Assembly (NCBI GenBank): GCA_021803655.1
Contig: JAJZLK010000065.1
Span: 1 to 54,548, forward strand
Origin: Thermoplasmata archaeon
Lineage (GTDB): Archaea > Thermoplasmatota > Thermoplasmata > Thermoplasmatales > Thermoplasmataceae
DNA length: 54,548 nucleotides
Reading direction: 5' to 3'
Positions within the stretch are counted from its first letter, which is position 1. Every line of letters starts with the position of its first letter. Shown one piece after another: positions 26,052 to 34,686 of this stretch. Made by a program: the position numbers and the translations under genes. Below the pieces are notes generated by a model. The model was given only the letters and a program-made list of their open reading frames with translations. It had not been told where the DNA came from and did no database searches.

Positions 26052-28001
26052 TTACTGCTGATCTGTAACCGTCATTCCCTCGATCGCCAGCAGATCAACC
26101 ATGTCTTCCGTCTTGTATCCAGCGTTAACTGCCTTCTCATAGAAGAAAAGTGCGGCGAAGATTACGAGGACATTGTCCCACGGGAAAGTGATTGCGTAGT
26201 ATGCCGATGTGACAAACCCAAGACTTCCGAAGAAAGAGATGAAGTAGACCACAAACAGCATGGCAATGAGCCAGTAGGACGATGACATGACCTTCTTCTT
26301 GTCTCCCTCCAGGTGCCTCTCTGTGATGTAAGAGATGCTGAATATTACCAGCGCGAGCAGGATGAAGTACAGCAGGAAACTGCCGGATAGGGTGTCAACG
26401 CTCGGTGCAGACGACGGAAAGACGATGTACAGATAAGCGTATATGCTGAGCAGTACCACTCCCACCAACTGCGCAATACCGAAGGCATACGAACGGTTCT
26501 TCTCAAGCCCAAGTCTCTGCGGGGCATAAATGAAGAAGAAGAACGGAAGTCCGACAAATACTGTTGTAAATATGAAGTAGAGGTACAGGAAGGAACCCCA
26601 GTATACAACGAGAACTGCCGCTATGAACGCTACGGGAGACAGTATCTTTGCATAGGGAAGCCTGAATGGTCTCTTCATATCAGGGGCCTCTCTCCTGAAG
26701 ACCTGCAGTGCGACTCCTCCGATCACGTACGTCAAAATGGTCGCTAGCGAGATGAAACCCACAAGGAGGTACCACGACGGGAAGGGAAGCAGGAAAACTA
26801 CTCCGACGATGAGTGCTGCGATCAGTGCGAATACTGGAATCCTGGTCTTCTCGTTTACTTCAAGAAGTTTCTTCGGGTAGTATCCGTCAGCGGACAGACC
26901 ATAAAATGTCCTTGTGCCTGTTCCCATATAGATCCATCCTGTGCCTGCGGGTGATACCCATGCATCAATAAGTATCAGGGTTGCAAATGCTCCCAGAAGG
27001 GGCACTCCTGTGTACTTAAGTGCGTAGAAGAATGGCGATGTGCCGTAGTTAGAGCCATAAATTCCTGCCCAAATGTTGGTCAGGTAGCTTGTATGGCTTG
27101 GGTTGCTGCCGGAGAGGTAGGAGAGAGTAATGCCTGCAGGACCCAGTCTTATGGCACCCATGAAAGCAATCTGAAGTAGTGTATAGAGGGCGATCCCAAT
27201 GAGCACCGCAAGTATGGTTGCACGCGGGATATCTCTCTGTGGATTCTTTGCTTCTCCTCCGAATTCAAGCGCCTGCCTGAATCCAAGGTACGAGAAAGCT
27301 ATACCAGCCAGGGGGATTGCCATAAACATGGATTCCGGGGTGTAGATGCTGGTAACGCCACCAAAATTGGAGCTAAAGTTCGATGCCCTGAAAGCGGCAA
27401 ACAGGAATATGAAGGTAAGTGTCGGAATTATGAGCTTCCACCAGCCTATATATGTGTTAACCTTCCCAAGGAGCCTGATCCCGAAATAGTTGAGGAAGAA
27501 GAATCCCACTATCATCAGGAATGCAAGTCCGGTGGCAAGCGGCGTCAAAACGTGAACCGTATTTCCATTAACTATTGCAGTCTTAGTCAGTCCTGATATG
27601 TAATAGGATGCGTAGGTAAATCCCGCCTCGGCCTCAATGGTAGGAACCGTGACAGCACTGAGCAGGTATGTCCAGCCCAGAAGATATCCTACATACCCGC
27701 CGTGGGATAGATGCGGGTACCTCACAACCGCTCCAGTCTTTGGAATGGCTCCGGAGATTTCTGCATAGTTCAACGCAATGAACAGGATAATTACTCCTCC
27801 GATGATCCAGGAATATATTATATCCGGACCAGCTAGAGCTGCGCCGAACGGAGCAGCCAGCAACCATCCTGAGCCGACTATCGCACCAATACATAAGAAG
27901 AGCAGATCGACCAGCGTCAATTCCCGTCCCAGCTTCTTATCAGATTGCTGGGCTTCGGCTTCCGGTGATCCGCCTATCTCCTCAGTCTTTTTCTTTGGCA
28001 T
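26052..28001 (-). CDS. APC-superfamily amino acid permease
   Basis: A 649-residue transporter with about 14 hydrophobic segments. The first span carries the APC signature LTLVDLLFLCIGAIVGSGWLLAAPFGAALAGP, with the unwound GAIVGSGW helix that binds the substrate, and FSYLGFRQALEFGGEAKNPQRDIPRA matches the conserved loop after span 6. It is longer than the usual 450-500 residues because two extra spans and a soluble tail (ending LAIEGMTVTDQQ) follow. Amino acid uptake suits a peptide-scavenging acidophile. A TATA-like TATTTAAATAG lies at 28026-28036. Confidence 0.92.
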   Translation of the reverse strand: MPKKKTEEIGGSPEAEAQQSDKKLGRELTLVDLLFLCIGAIVGSGWLLAAPFGAALAGPDIIYSWIIGGVIILFIALNYAEISGAIPKTGAVVRYPHLSHGGYVGYLLGWTYLLSAVTVPTIEAEAGFTYASYYISGLTKTAIVNGNTVHVLTPLATGLAFLMIVGFFFLNYFGIRLLGKVNTYIGWWKLIIPTLTFIFLFAAFRASNFSSNFGGVTSIYTPESMFMAIPLAGIAFSYLGFRQALEFGGEAKNPQRDIPRATILAVLIGIALYTLLQIAFMGAIRLGPAGITLSYLSGSNPSHTSYLTNIWAGIYGSNYGTSPFFYALKYTGVPLLGAFATLILIDAWVSPAGTGWIYMGTGTRTFYGLSADGYYPKKLLEVNEKTRIPVFALIAALIVGVVFLLPFPSWYLLVGFISLATILTYVIGGVALQVFRREAPDMKRPFRLPYAKILSPVAFIAAVLVVYWGSFLYLYFIFTTVFVGLPFFFFIYAPQRLGLEKNRSYAFGIAQLVGVVLLSIYAYLYIVFPSSAPSVDTLSGSFLLYFILLALVIFSISYITERHLEGDKKKVMSSSYWLIAMLFVVYFISFFGSLGFVTSAYYAITFPWDNVLVIFAALFFYEKAVNAGYKTEDMVDLLAIEGMTVTDQQ

Positions 28002-28317
28002 AACCGAATAAATGCGGTATGTACTATTTAAATATTACGCTACAATTTTCGTACACGTGAAATGATGTATCCATTATTCCCGGCGTATTGAACCTTATTT
28101 TCATTTCATCCGATTAAGGCTCCTGTAACAGTGTTTCCAGGATATTCACGGCACAGATCAGAACGGATCCATGCTGGAGAAACAACTTGGACGGCAGGAT
28201 ACTGTGATCAGAAGCAATGACTGATCACTTACCTTCATAGGGATAAGGAGGAAACAATCAACTGGTTTATGGAAAGCGGTAGGTCGCAATAAAATGAACC
28301 GTCCTTTTCTCTCCTGA

Positions 28318-28327
28318 AATATAAATA
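28318..28327 (+). promoter_or_regulatory. TATA box of the MoxR/DUF58 operon
   Basis: AAATATAAAT is centred about 29 bases before ATG 28352, the first gene of the operon; it decides for this start rather than the TTG at 28340. Confidence 0.55.
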
Positions 28328-28330
28328 GAC

Positions 28331-28349
28331 CGATATCAATTGTATATCG
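28331..28349. promoter_or_regulatory. Dyad at the predicted transcription start of the MoxR/DUF58 operon
   Basis: CGATAT-CAATTGT-ATATCG: six-base inverted arms around CAATTG, lying between the TATA box and the start codon. A protein bound here would block initiation, so it is a candidate operator. Short AT-rich dyads can occur by chance. Confidence 0.35.
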
Positions 28350-28351
28350 AA

Positions 28352-29542
28352 ATGAAGCGTTATGCCACGGTTGTCATGATCTTGGGAATCCTGCTTATAG
28401 TGTGGATTCTCGCGTCTTCCATTTCACAGATACAACCCATGACGACCTCAGGCAGCAGTGGGCACGCGTCAGGAGGAAGCGGGTCTCCCGGGTCTGGATC
28501 AGGCACAGGCGGCGGGTCAGGCTCTGGAACCGGAAGCGGCAATGGGGCTGGTTCAGGCTCCGGATTTGGAATAGGGTCTCTTGGAAACTTTCAAATCACC
28601 CTTCCCAAGTGGAACTTTAAGTTTCCCTCTCTGAACCTCCCAAAGTTTAATCTTCCAAAATTCCAGTTTCCATCGTTCAATTTCAGTTTCCCGCATATAG
28701 CAAACCCATTTAACTTCAGCACGACCTCAGGCAGCGGTGGAGGGGGCGGCGGTAGTGGAGGTACTTCCACTTCGGGTCAGAGCAGTCCAAGTACCACTGT
28801 GGCCCCACAGTTGCCGCTCATCAGCACCCTGATTATAATCATAGCCGCGATAATTGCGGCAATTATCATAGGGGCTTATTCCATCAAGAGCATTGCTGCC
28901 CGTAAGAAAGAACCGGATAACCGTGAGGAACCTGAAGAGACTCCACTTGTTATGGCAGATGGGGAGTACCCGGATAATGTTACAAAATCATCAGGAATAA
29001 CGATGATGGCGGGAGAGGTGGAGGCTCCCATAGCCGGATGGAGCACTGGACGCGATCTCATCAGGCCGGAAATCAGGGGAGATCTTCCGCTGATCTGGAG
29101 CGACAGCGATCCGCTTTACCTGCATGTTCCGGACGGTTCTGAAATTACACTTGATTCCGAAAAGATCCAGAAGACTGAGCCAGACAGTGTCTCCGTTTCA
29201 CTGGGAAACAGGTGCAATGCAATTGACTGCAGGGCAGGAAGAAAGGAAGAGAGAAAGCTGATCAGGGCGATCAAGTACTCAGATGATGTGGCACAACTAT
29301 TCAGGCTCAACTTCCTTCGCGATGAGGGCGCAGACTTCATGACTGCGAGGGAGATCGTGAAGAATCTGGAAAACAGCACAGGCAGGATCGTTAACCGTGA
29401 TTCCCTTTTCCGGCTTCTGGACACCTATGAAATGGCTTTCTATGGGAAGCAGGGTCTTGCAAGGAAAAATTACGAGGATTTCCTTGATGGCCTGAAAGGA
29501 GGATTAGATAACGCAAAGGCCATAATATGCGGTGAGACCTGA
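28352..29542 (+). CDS. Membrane protein with Gly/Ser- and PKF-rich stalk and DUF4129-like tail
   Basis: A 396-residue protein, first gene of a MoxR/DUF58 operon. Order seen: an N-terminal span (about residues 5-25, VVMILGILLIVWILA); an extracellular segment of Gly/Ser repeats (about 35-75); a stretch of alternating aromatic/Pro units such as LPKWNFKFPSLNLPKFNLPKF (about 85-118); a second Gly/Ser block (about 128-150); a second span (STLIIIIAAIIAAIIIGAYS, about 158-178); and a cytoplasmic tail. The last 100 residues (TAREIVKNLENSTG, then DSLFRLLDTYEMAFYGKQG) resemble DUF4129, a domain often found beside MoxR and DUF58. I infer a surface-anchored stalk linked to a cytoplasmic partner site. Confidence 0.75.
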   Translation: MKRYATVVMILGILLIVWILASSISQIQPMTTSGSSGHASGGSGSPGSGSGTGGGSGSGTGSGNGAGSGSGFGIGSLGNFQITLPKWNFKFPSLNLPKFNLPKFQFPSFNFSFPHIANPFNFSTTSGSGGGGGGSGGTSTSGQSSPSTTVAPQLPLISTLIIIIAAIIAAIIIGAYSIKSIAARKKEPDNREEPEETPLVMADGEYPDNVTKSSGITMMAGEVEAPIAGWSTGRDLIRPEIRGDLPLIWSDSDPLYLHVPDGSEITLDSEKIQKTEPDSVSVSLGNRCNAIDCRAGRKEERKLIRAIKYSDDVAQLFRLNFLRDEGADFMTAREIVKNLENSTGRIVNRDSLFRLLDTYEMAFYGKQGLARKNYEDFLDGLKGGLDNAKAIICGET

Positions 29543-30660
29543 TGCCTGACCAAGGCAGGAAGCGCGGAACTGCAGCCATAGTTACAAAGTATCTGGTAGC
29601 CATACTCGCCAGCTTGTTTCTACCGGCATTTCTCGCGCAGGCTCCCCCTCAATTCTCTGTAATATTCCCGCTTGTTTCGCTTGCGTTCTTCCCGCTAATT
29701 GTTGGGCTGGCTGGTTCCATGGTCGAACAGTATGGACATCCGGGCGTTGGAAAAACGATAAAATATGCGGCAGGGGGAGGACTTTATGCTCTTATGGCGG
29801 GACCTGTATTCGGCATTCTTTCGGATCGGTACGTTGCTCTGGTCCCAACAGCCTTTGGAACCGTCTTTTCACTTTTCCTCTTCTTTGCATTCACCTCACG
29901 CCTTGGAAAAACACTCTGTCTGTATGATACAATGTTGCGATCCGGGAGCGTTGTCAAGGATCTTTCTGAAGCGGCAATGGTAATTTCACTGGCGTTCATT
30001 TTCGGTATGCTCCCGTACGTGTGGTTCTTCTTCTACCCTCTTCTGTTCGTTGGAATCACTCTGGCGTTTCTCTCACCGAAGGTTCCATTACTCAAGTCAG
30101 GCAAACGGGACCTCAACGCCATGGGAAGATACATGGTGCTTTCAGGGAACAGATGGCTCTTCTCTTCCTTCCTGATGGGTGTGCTGGTATCGCTGTTATT
30201 CGTCCCTGAGGCTGGGCCATACAGCCAGTATATCATGATACTGATCTTCCTTATTCTGATCCTGGCAGTCGGCCGAGCTCTTCTCAAGACATATAAGATG
30301 CAGTCTGCACAGGTCGAGAGATATGCGCTCAACGTTTATTCCAGGCACAAGCATGATCTGGTCCTGACTGCGGACCCTCTGATAGACTCGCTAAACAACA
30401 CCGTAAGGGAATTTACCGTGAACGGAGAAAAGGAAAAGCTGATAATTCTCTTCACTGTACTCCTGATTGGAACCGGTGCAGAGTATGATGAGATTGGTTC
30501 TGTGCTTGATCCGATAATAAGTTACCGGATTCCGGACATAATATACTACCCGCCGCTCAGGACAAGGGAAAGACTCGAGAGGGAGGCGGAAAAGAGGATG
30601 TCAGCGGTAAACAGCGTGGTCAGGACAATATACGCCAGAACAGGAGCAGGTGTCAAATGA
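29542..30660 (+). CDS. Multi-pass membrane protein of the MoxR/DUF58 operon
   Basis: A 372-residue protein with about eight hydrophobic segments in the first 250 residues (for instance YLVAILASLFLPAFLA, SVIFPLVSLAFFPLIVGLAGS, AAMVISLAFIFGMLPYVWFF, YIMILIFLILILAVGRALL), then a cytoplasmic tail of about 125 residues ending in a charged helix. Its ATG overlaps the stop of the gene before and its stop overlaps the MoxR start by four bases (ATGA), so it is certainly one transcript with them. The family is not recognised; by position it could be the membrane core of the system. Confidence 0.8.
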   Translation: MPDQGRKRGTAAIVTKYLVAILASLFLPAFLAQAPPQFSVIFPLVSLAFFPLIVGLAGSMVEQYGHPGVGKTIKYAAGGGLYALMAGPVFGILSDRYVALVPTAFGTVFSLFLFFAFTSRLGKTLCLYDTMLRSGSVVKDLSEAAMVISLAFIFGMLPYVWFFFYPLLFVGITLAFLSPKVPLLKSGKRDLNAMGRYMVLSGNRWLFSSFLMGVLVSLLFVPEAGPYSQYIMILIFLILILAVGRALLKTYKMQSAQVERYALNVYSRHKHDLVLTADPLIDSLNNTVREFTVNGEKEKLIILFTVLLIGTGAEYDEIGSVLDPIISYRIPDIIYYPPLRTRERLEREAEKRMSAVNSVVRTIYARTGAGVK

Positions 30661-31616
30661 GCAATGATGGAGATGACGGAAAGGACTTACAGGCCATAGC
30701 AGGAAATGCAATTTCAGAAGTGATGAAATATTATGTCGGTAACGACGAAGTCCTGAAGAAGATACTTGCGTCCATATTGGCATCCGGGCATGTGCTGCTC
30801 CAGGATTTTCCGGGCACCGGAAAGACCTTTCTTGCAAAACTTCTATCCTCAATTCTTGGTCTCTCTTACCGGAGAATACAGTTCACTCCGGACCTGCTTC
30901 CCAGCGACATTATAGGAACGAAGGTCTGGCAGCCGTTAAAGGGAGAATTCAGTGTGGTTAAAGGTCCAATATTCGCCAACCTAATCCTCGCGGACGAAAT
31001 CAACAGGGCTCCTCCAAAGACCCAGGCGGCCCTGCTGGAAGCCATGGAGGAAAGGCAGGTAACAATAGAGGGTGAGACTATGCCTCTCCAGCTTCCCTTC
31101 ATAGTGATAGCAACACAGAATCCGATAGAGTTTGAGGGGACATATCCATTGCCTGAAGCCCAGCTTGACAGGTTCATGATCAGAACTTCCCTGGGTTATC
31201 CGGCGAACGAGCTGGACGTCCTGCGGAGAAGGATATCGTGGAAGAAGGAGGACCCAAGCGGGGAAGCGCAGAAGATCATGGACGGTGATATGCTCTTACG
31301 CCTGCGTGATTTCATTGAGTCGAATATCACGGTGAGTGATGAGGTTCTCAACTACATTGCATCCTTCTCAGGTTGCCGGGCAGATTCCAGGGTGCTGGCG
31401 GGGCCAAGTCCCAGAGGAGTGATATCGTTATTGAGGATATCACGTGCTTATGCGTTTGTGTCTGGAAGAAACTACGTGACTCCGGACGACGTGAAGACCG
31501 TTTCAACAGAGGTACTCTCACATCGTATAGCACTCAAGGCGGAATACATGCTTGAGGAGGTAACACCAGAAGCAGTACTCCGGGAATATGTAACCAAGAT
31601 CAAAGTTCCGAAGTGA
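30657..31616 (+). CDS. MoxR-family AAA+ ATPase
   Basis: A 319-residue ATPase of the MoxR/RavA group, chaperones that work with von Willebrand-type or DUF58 partners in assembling membrane or metal complexes. Seen: Walker A DFPGTGKTFLAKLL (about residue 58), FTPDLLPSDIIGTKV, Walker B LILADEINRAPPKTQAALLEAMEERQVTI, sensor 1 VIATQNPIEFEGTYPLPEAQLDRF with Arg finger, and the C-terminal lid GPSPRGVISLLRISRAYAFVSGR. All catalytic parts are intact. Confidence 0.96.
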   Translation: MSNDGDDGKDLQAIAGNAISEVMKYYVGNDEVLKKILASILASGHVLLQDFPGTGKTFLAKLLSSILGLSYRRIQFTPDLLPSDIIGTKVWQPLKGEFSVVKGPIFANLILADEINRAPPKTQAALLEAMEERQVTIEGETMPLQLPFIVIATQNPIEFEGTYPLPEAQLDRFMIRTSLGYPANELDVLRRRISWKKEDPSGEAQKIMDGDMLLRLRDFIESNITVSDEVLNYIASFSGCRADSRVLAGPSPRGVISLLRISRAYAFVSGRNYVTPDDVKTVSTEVLSHRIALKAEYMLEEVTPEAVLREYVTKIKVPK

Positions 31617-31647
31617 TAACACGATAAGGGAGTGGAGCAAGAGCCTG

Positions 31648-32928
31648 ATGTCACTGATTCTCCTGGGAGGTGCTGTGGCTATAGCGGCTATTGTGTCCAC
31701 AACGCCGCCTCTCCTTGCAGGGGTGCTCATGCTTGTGATCTTTGTCCTGGTGATGTATCAACTGTCATCACTTCCGGAGGTCAGCGTAACATGGGAAACT
31801 CCTTCCAGGGCGAAGGTGGGTGACGAGTTTGAAGTCATCGCTACGCTGGGAATTAAAGGCGGATTTGGGATAATAGACGTCGAGCTTCCGGTGCCGGATC
31901 AGTTTGACCTGGTAGATGATAATAATGTGCACGTGGTTTTCAAAGGGTACAGGAATCTTTCCAGGAAGATAAGCTACCGGGTCAGAGCAATGCGAAGGGG
32001 AGTTTTTGATTTCGGAACAGTCAGGTACACGTATTACCCTACTCTTGGAATCATCAGCAGGACCAGTAAGGAATACTCAGAGTCTCACAGAATTGAAGTA
32101 TACCCCAACATACCCGTCCTTCCCAGAATGGGAAGAAGTTTCAAAACTCCAATGATCAGGCCCTCCGGTTCGGTATCCAGGCTTGGCCCGGTTTCTACAG
32201 ACTTTGACTCCATAAGGGATTACCAGTTTGGCGATCCCTACAGGACGATAAACTGGAAAGCGTCCGCCAGAACAGGGGGGCTTGAAAAACTGTATGTAAA
32301 CCAGTATGTCCGTGAGGGTACCAAGACCGTCATGTTCCTCATAGACAACGGGAAATGGATGACACAGGGCACTCCCGACGATAACAGCCTTGAATATTCG
32401 ATTTCACTGGTTATGTCCTATTCCAGGATGCTCCTTGAAAACGGTGTCAACACGGGAGTTGGTTCAATAAACCCCGTCAGGAACCAGCCGGGTGGCTTTG
32501 TTCTTCCCGGATCAGGACAGGAGAACTTCATGAGGATAAGGAATTTTGTGCTCAGGGTTGAAGCGGAGACTGCTGCCAGAACAGGTTATTCCGTAAAGCA
32601 GGCTTTCTGTAACATAGTCCGGGAAACCTCCGCCTCGGTAGTGCTCACAACCTTTGTTACAGATTACAATCTCAAGCCCATGCGCACACTTGTGAAGCGA
32701 CTGGCAGCATACTCACATAACATAATCCTCATCGATGTTCTCCCATACGCCATAGTTGCCAGCTATTCCCACTCCCCATTTGCACTTCTTTTCTCAAAGA
32801 GCATTATGAAAGCCTCAAGAGAGGAGCTTTACGCGGAACTGAGGGGCCAGGCACGCATCATCCCATGGGAACCGGTGGAAGAAAAATTTGGAAAAATCAT
32901 ACAGGCTGTGGGGAAGGTGATCTCGTAA
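31648..32928 (+). CDS. DUF58 protein with von Willebrand-like domain
   Basis: A 426-residue partner of MoxR. It has one or two N-terminal spans (LILLGGAVAIAAIV and MLVIFVLVMYQLSSL), a beta-rich extracytoplasmic part to about residue 150, then the DUF58 signature DFDSIRDYQFGDPYRTINWKASARTG followed by a vWA-like fold beginning TVMFLIDNGKWM, where the MIDAS-type D-x-S is DNG. Similar pairs occur in many bacteria and archaea; the biochemical role is not established. The frame is open a few codons further upstream, so the exact start is uncertain. Confidence 0.9.
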   Translation: MSLILLGGAVAIAAIVSTTPPLLAGVLMLVIFVLVMYQLSSLPEVSVTWETPSRAKVGDEFEVIATLGIKGGFGIIDVELPVPDQFDLVDDNNVHVVFKGYRNLSRKISYRVRAMRRGVFDFGTVRYTYYPTLGIISRTSKEYSESHRIEVYPNIPVLPRMGRSFKTPMIRPSGSVSRLGPVSTDFDSIRDYQFGDPYRTINWKASARTGGLEKLYVNQYVREGTKTVMFLIDNGKWMTQGTPDDNSLEYSISLVMSYSRMLLENGVNTGVGSINPVRNQPGGFVLPGSGQENFMRIRNFVLRVEAETAARTGYSVKQAFCNIVRETSASVVLTTFVTDYNLKPMRTLVKRLAAYSHNIILIDVLPYAIVASYSHSPFALLFSKSIMKASREELYAELRGQARIIPWEPVEEKFGKIIQAVGKVIS

Positions 32929-32929
32929 C

Positions 32930-33526
32930 ATGCACAAGTATGCAGTGTGGTCCACGGGTATCCTGCTTCTCATTGCACCGTCTCTTGTGCTGATAACCAA
33001 CCCGACTCCCTACGGAAACTTATTCTCACTCTTCATAGTGATATCTGCTGCAGGCGGTGCAGCTCTCTCACTCAGCAGAAAATCTCCGAATAAGGCGAAG
33101 TATTTCCCTGTTCTCTTATCCCTGATAGCTCTTGTTCTTTCTCAGGGATACCTGGAAAGGGAGGTTAATTTTCCTCCAGTCGTGCCTCAAGGAGAAATAG
33201 CTCTGTTCGTTATTTCGGTTGTGGCTGCAGAAGCGGGAATAATCATGCTTTCCACATTTGAAAGCATGAACAGGTTTGAGTACGCTCTTGTCAAATCCAT
33301 GCATGACGAGGACGAGGTTTCACTGAATCTTGGAAGATTCTCAGGAGCTGTTTTCATTATGGTGGCAGGTGCGTTTATTCTCTCCGGTATTGCATATGAA
33401 ATCATCAGGCACGCCCCGGCCCTTAACATCGGACTTTTCCCTTCAATTCTACTGTTTGCTGTGATCTACCTTCTTCTGCAGAAGGTTGTGTTCAGGAAAA
33501 AGACTGAGACAGAAATCCAAAAGTAA
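32930..33526 (+). CDS. Membrane protein, last gene of the MoxR/DUF58 operon
   Basis: A 198-residue protein with about six hydrophobic segments (GILLLIAPSLVLIT, LFSLFIVISAAGGAALSL, YFPVLLSLIALVLSQGYL, IALFVISVVAAEAGIIML, GAVFIMVAGAFILSGIAY, FPSILLFAVIYLLLQKVVF). The gene starts one base after the DUF58 stop. No family recognised. A region of about 80 bases with a new promoter follows, so the operon most likely ends here. Confidence 0.75.
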   Translation: MHKYAVWSTGILLLIAPSLVLITNPTPYGNLFSLFIVISAAGGAALSLSRKSPNKAKYFPVLLSLIALVLSQGYLEREVNFPPVVPQGEIALFVISVVAAEAGIIMLSTFESMNRFEYALVKSMHDEDEVSLNLGRFSGAVFIMVAGAFILSGIAYEIIRHAPALNIGLFPSILLFAVIYLLLQKVVFRKKTETEIQK

Positions 33527-33581
33527 TCCCGGAACGTATTCGCAACTTTGCCTATGGAGAATCTACGCATCTTGAGCAATT

Positions 33582-33589
33582 GTTTTATT
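33582..33589 (+). promoter_or_regulatory. TATA box of the M24 peptidase-PriL pair
   Basis: GTTTTATT is centred about 24 bases before ATG 33610, indicating a leaderless message that also carries priL. Confidence 0.5.
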
Positions 33590-33609
33590 GCCGCTAATGT
33601 TTAGCCACT

Positions 33610-34686
33610 ATGGAGTACAGCCACATCTTTGATTACGCCAGGGAAGTAGACACAATTCTGATCATCAACGGCGGAGAAAACGAGGTCGACAAGACATTCT
33701 TCTACCTCAGTGAGGTAACATCCGGGATATTTGAAGGATCTGCGCTCGTGATCAAACCAGACAGCGTGAAGATCATCACCTCTGCGCTGGAAGAGGAATC
33801 TGCGAGAAACAGCGGACTCGAGGTCCTAATCTTCGGAACAAGGGCAGAGTTCATGAAGATACTGCGGGACGAGCTGAAGAACGTTGATACTATCGGTCTA
33901 AACTACTCTGCTCTGACCCTCAGGCTGTATCTTGATCTGCTGAAGATGATCCCTGACAAGAGATTTGTGGACGTATCAGGATCGATACAGGAATCCAGGA
34001 GATTCAAGCAGCCGGCGGAACTCAACAAGCTGCGGGAATCCGCGAGGATCGCATCAGAGGCCTTTGATGCCATTATTCCCAGGATAAGGGAGGGAATCAC
34101 GGAAACAGAACTTTCTTCGGAACTGGTATATCAGATGATGAAACTTGGAGCAAACGGACCGTCATTTGACACCATAATTGCGTTCGGTGCAAACAGCTCA
34201 ATGCCGCATTACTCTCCGGGAAACAAGAAGCTGAAAAAGAACGAATTCGTGCTCATGGATTTCGGTGCTATACACCAGAGGTACTGCTCAGACATAACAA
34301 GAACCGTTGTCTTCGGCAGGGCATCCGAGGAGCAGAGGGAAATTTACGAAACGGTCAAGATGGCCCAGCAGCAAAGCATGAATATTATCAAGGAGAATGT
34401 GAACGGAAAGGATGTGGACAAGGTGGCACGTGAAGTTATAGATTCTACGAAATTCAAGGGGAGGTTTATCCACTCTCTTGGCCACGGCATAGGACTCGAT
34501 GTACACGATCATCCTGCCCTTTCTCCTTCCTACGATTTCCCGCTGAAGGCCAATATGGTGATCACCAACGAACCCGGAATATATATTCCAAAGGTTGGAG
34601 GCGTCAGGATTGAGGATGATGTCATTGTCAGGAAAGACGGGCACGAGATCATCACCACGGCTCCAAGGGACCTGATGGAGGTATGA
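33610..34686 (+). CDS. pepQ: Xaa-Pro dipeptidase/aminopeptidase (M24 family)
   Basis: A 358-residue cytoplasmic metallopeptidase that removes residues next to Pro, useful in peptide recycling. The pita-bread catalytic half is complete: FGANSSMPHY, MDFGAIHQRYCSDITRTVVFG (first two Asp ligands), FIHSLGHGIGLDVHDHP (His ligand), TNEPGIYIPKVGGVRIEDDVIV (both Glu ligands). The N-terminal 120 residues form the creatinase-like domain. It overlaps priL by four bases (ATGA). Confidence 0.93.
   Translation: MEYSHIFDYAREVDTILIINGGENEVDKTFFYLSEVTSGIFEGSALVIKPDSVKIITSALEEESARNSGLEVLIFGTRAEFMKILRDELKNVDTIGLNYSALTLRLYLDLLKMIPDKRFVDVSGSIQESRRFKQPAELNKLRESARIASEAFDAIIPRIREGITETELSSELVYQMMKLGANGPSFDTIIAFGANSSMPHYSPGNKKLKKNEFVLMDFGAIHQRYCSDITRTVVFGRASEEQREIYETVKMAQQQSMNIIKENVNGKDVDKVAREVIDSTKFKGRFIHSLGHGIGLDVHDHPALSPSYDFPLKANMVITNEPGIYIPKVGGVRIEDDVIVRKDGHEIITTAPRDLMEV

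Larger units (their letters stand above)
28002..28351. other. Intergenic region between divergent permease and stalk-protein operon
   Basis: About 350 bases without a credible gene. It holds the permease promoter (TATTTAAATAG near 28026-28036, minus strand) at one end and the promoter plus a small dyad of the stalk-protein operon at the other. In between I see no tRNA, long inverted repeat or conserved reading frame. Confidence 0.6.
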
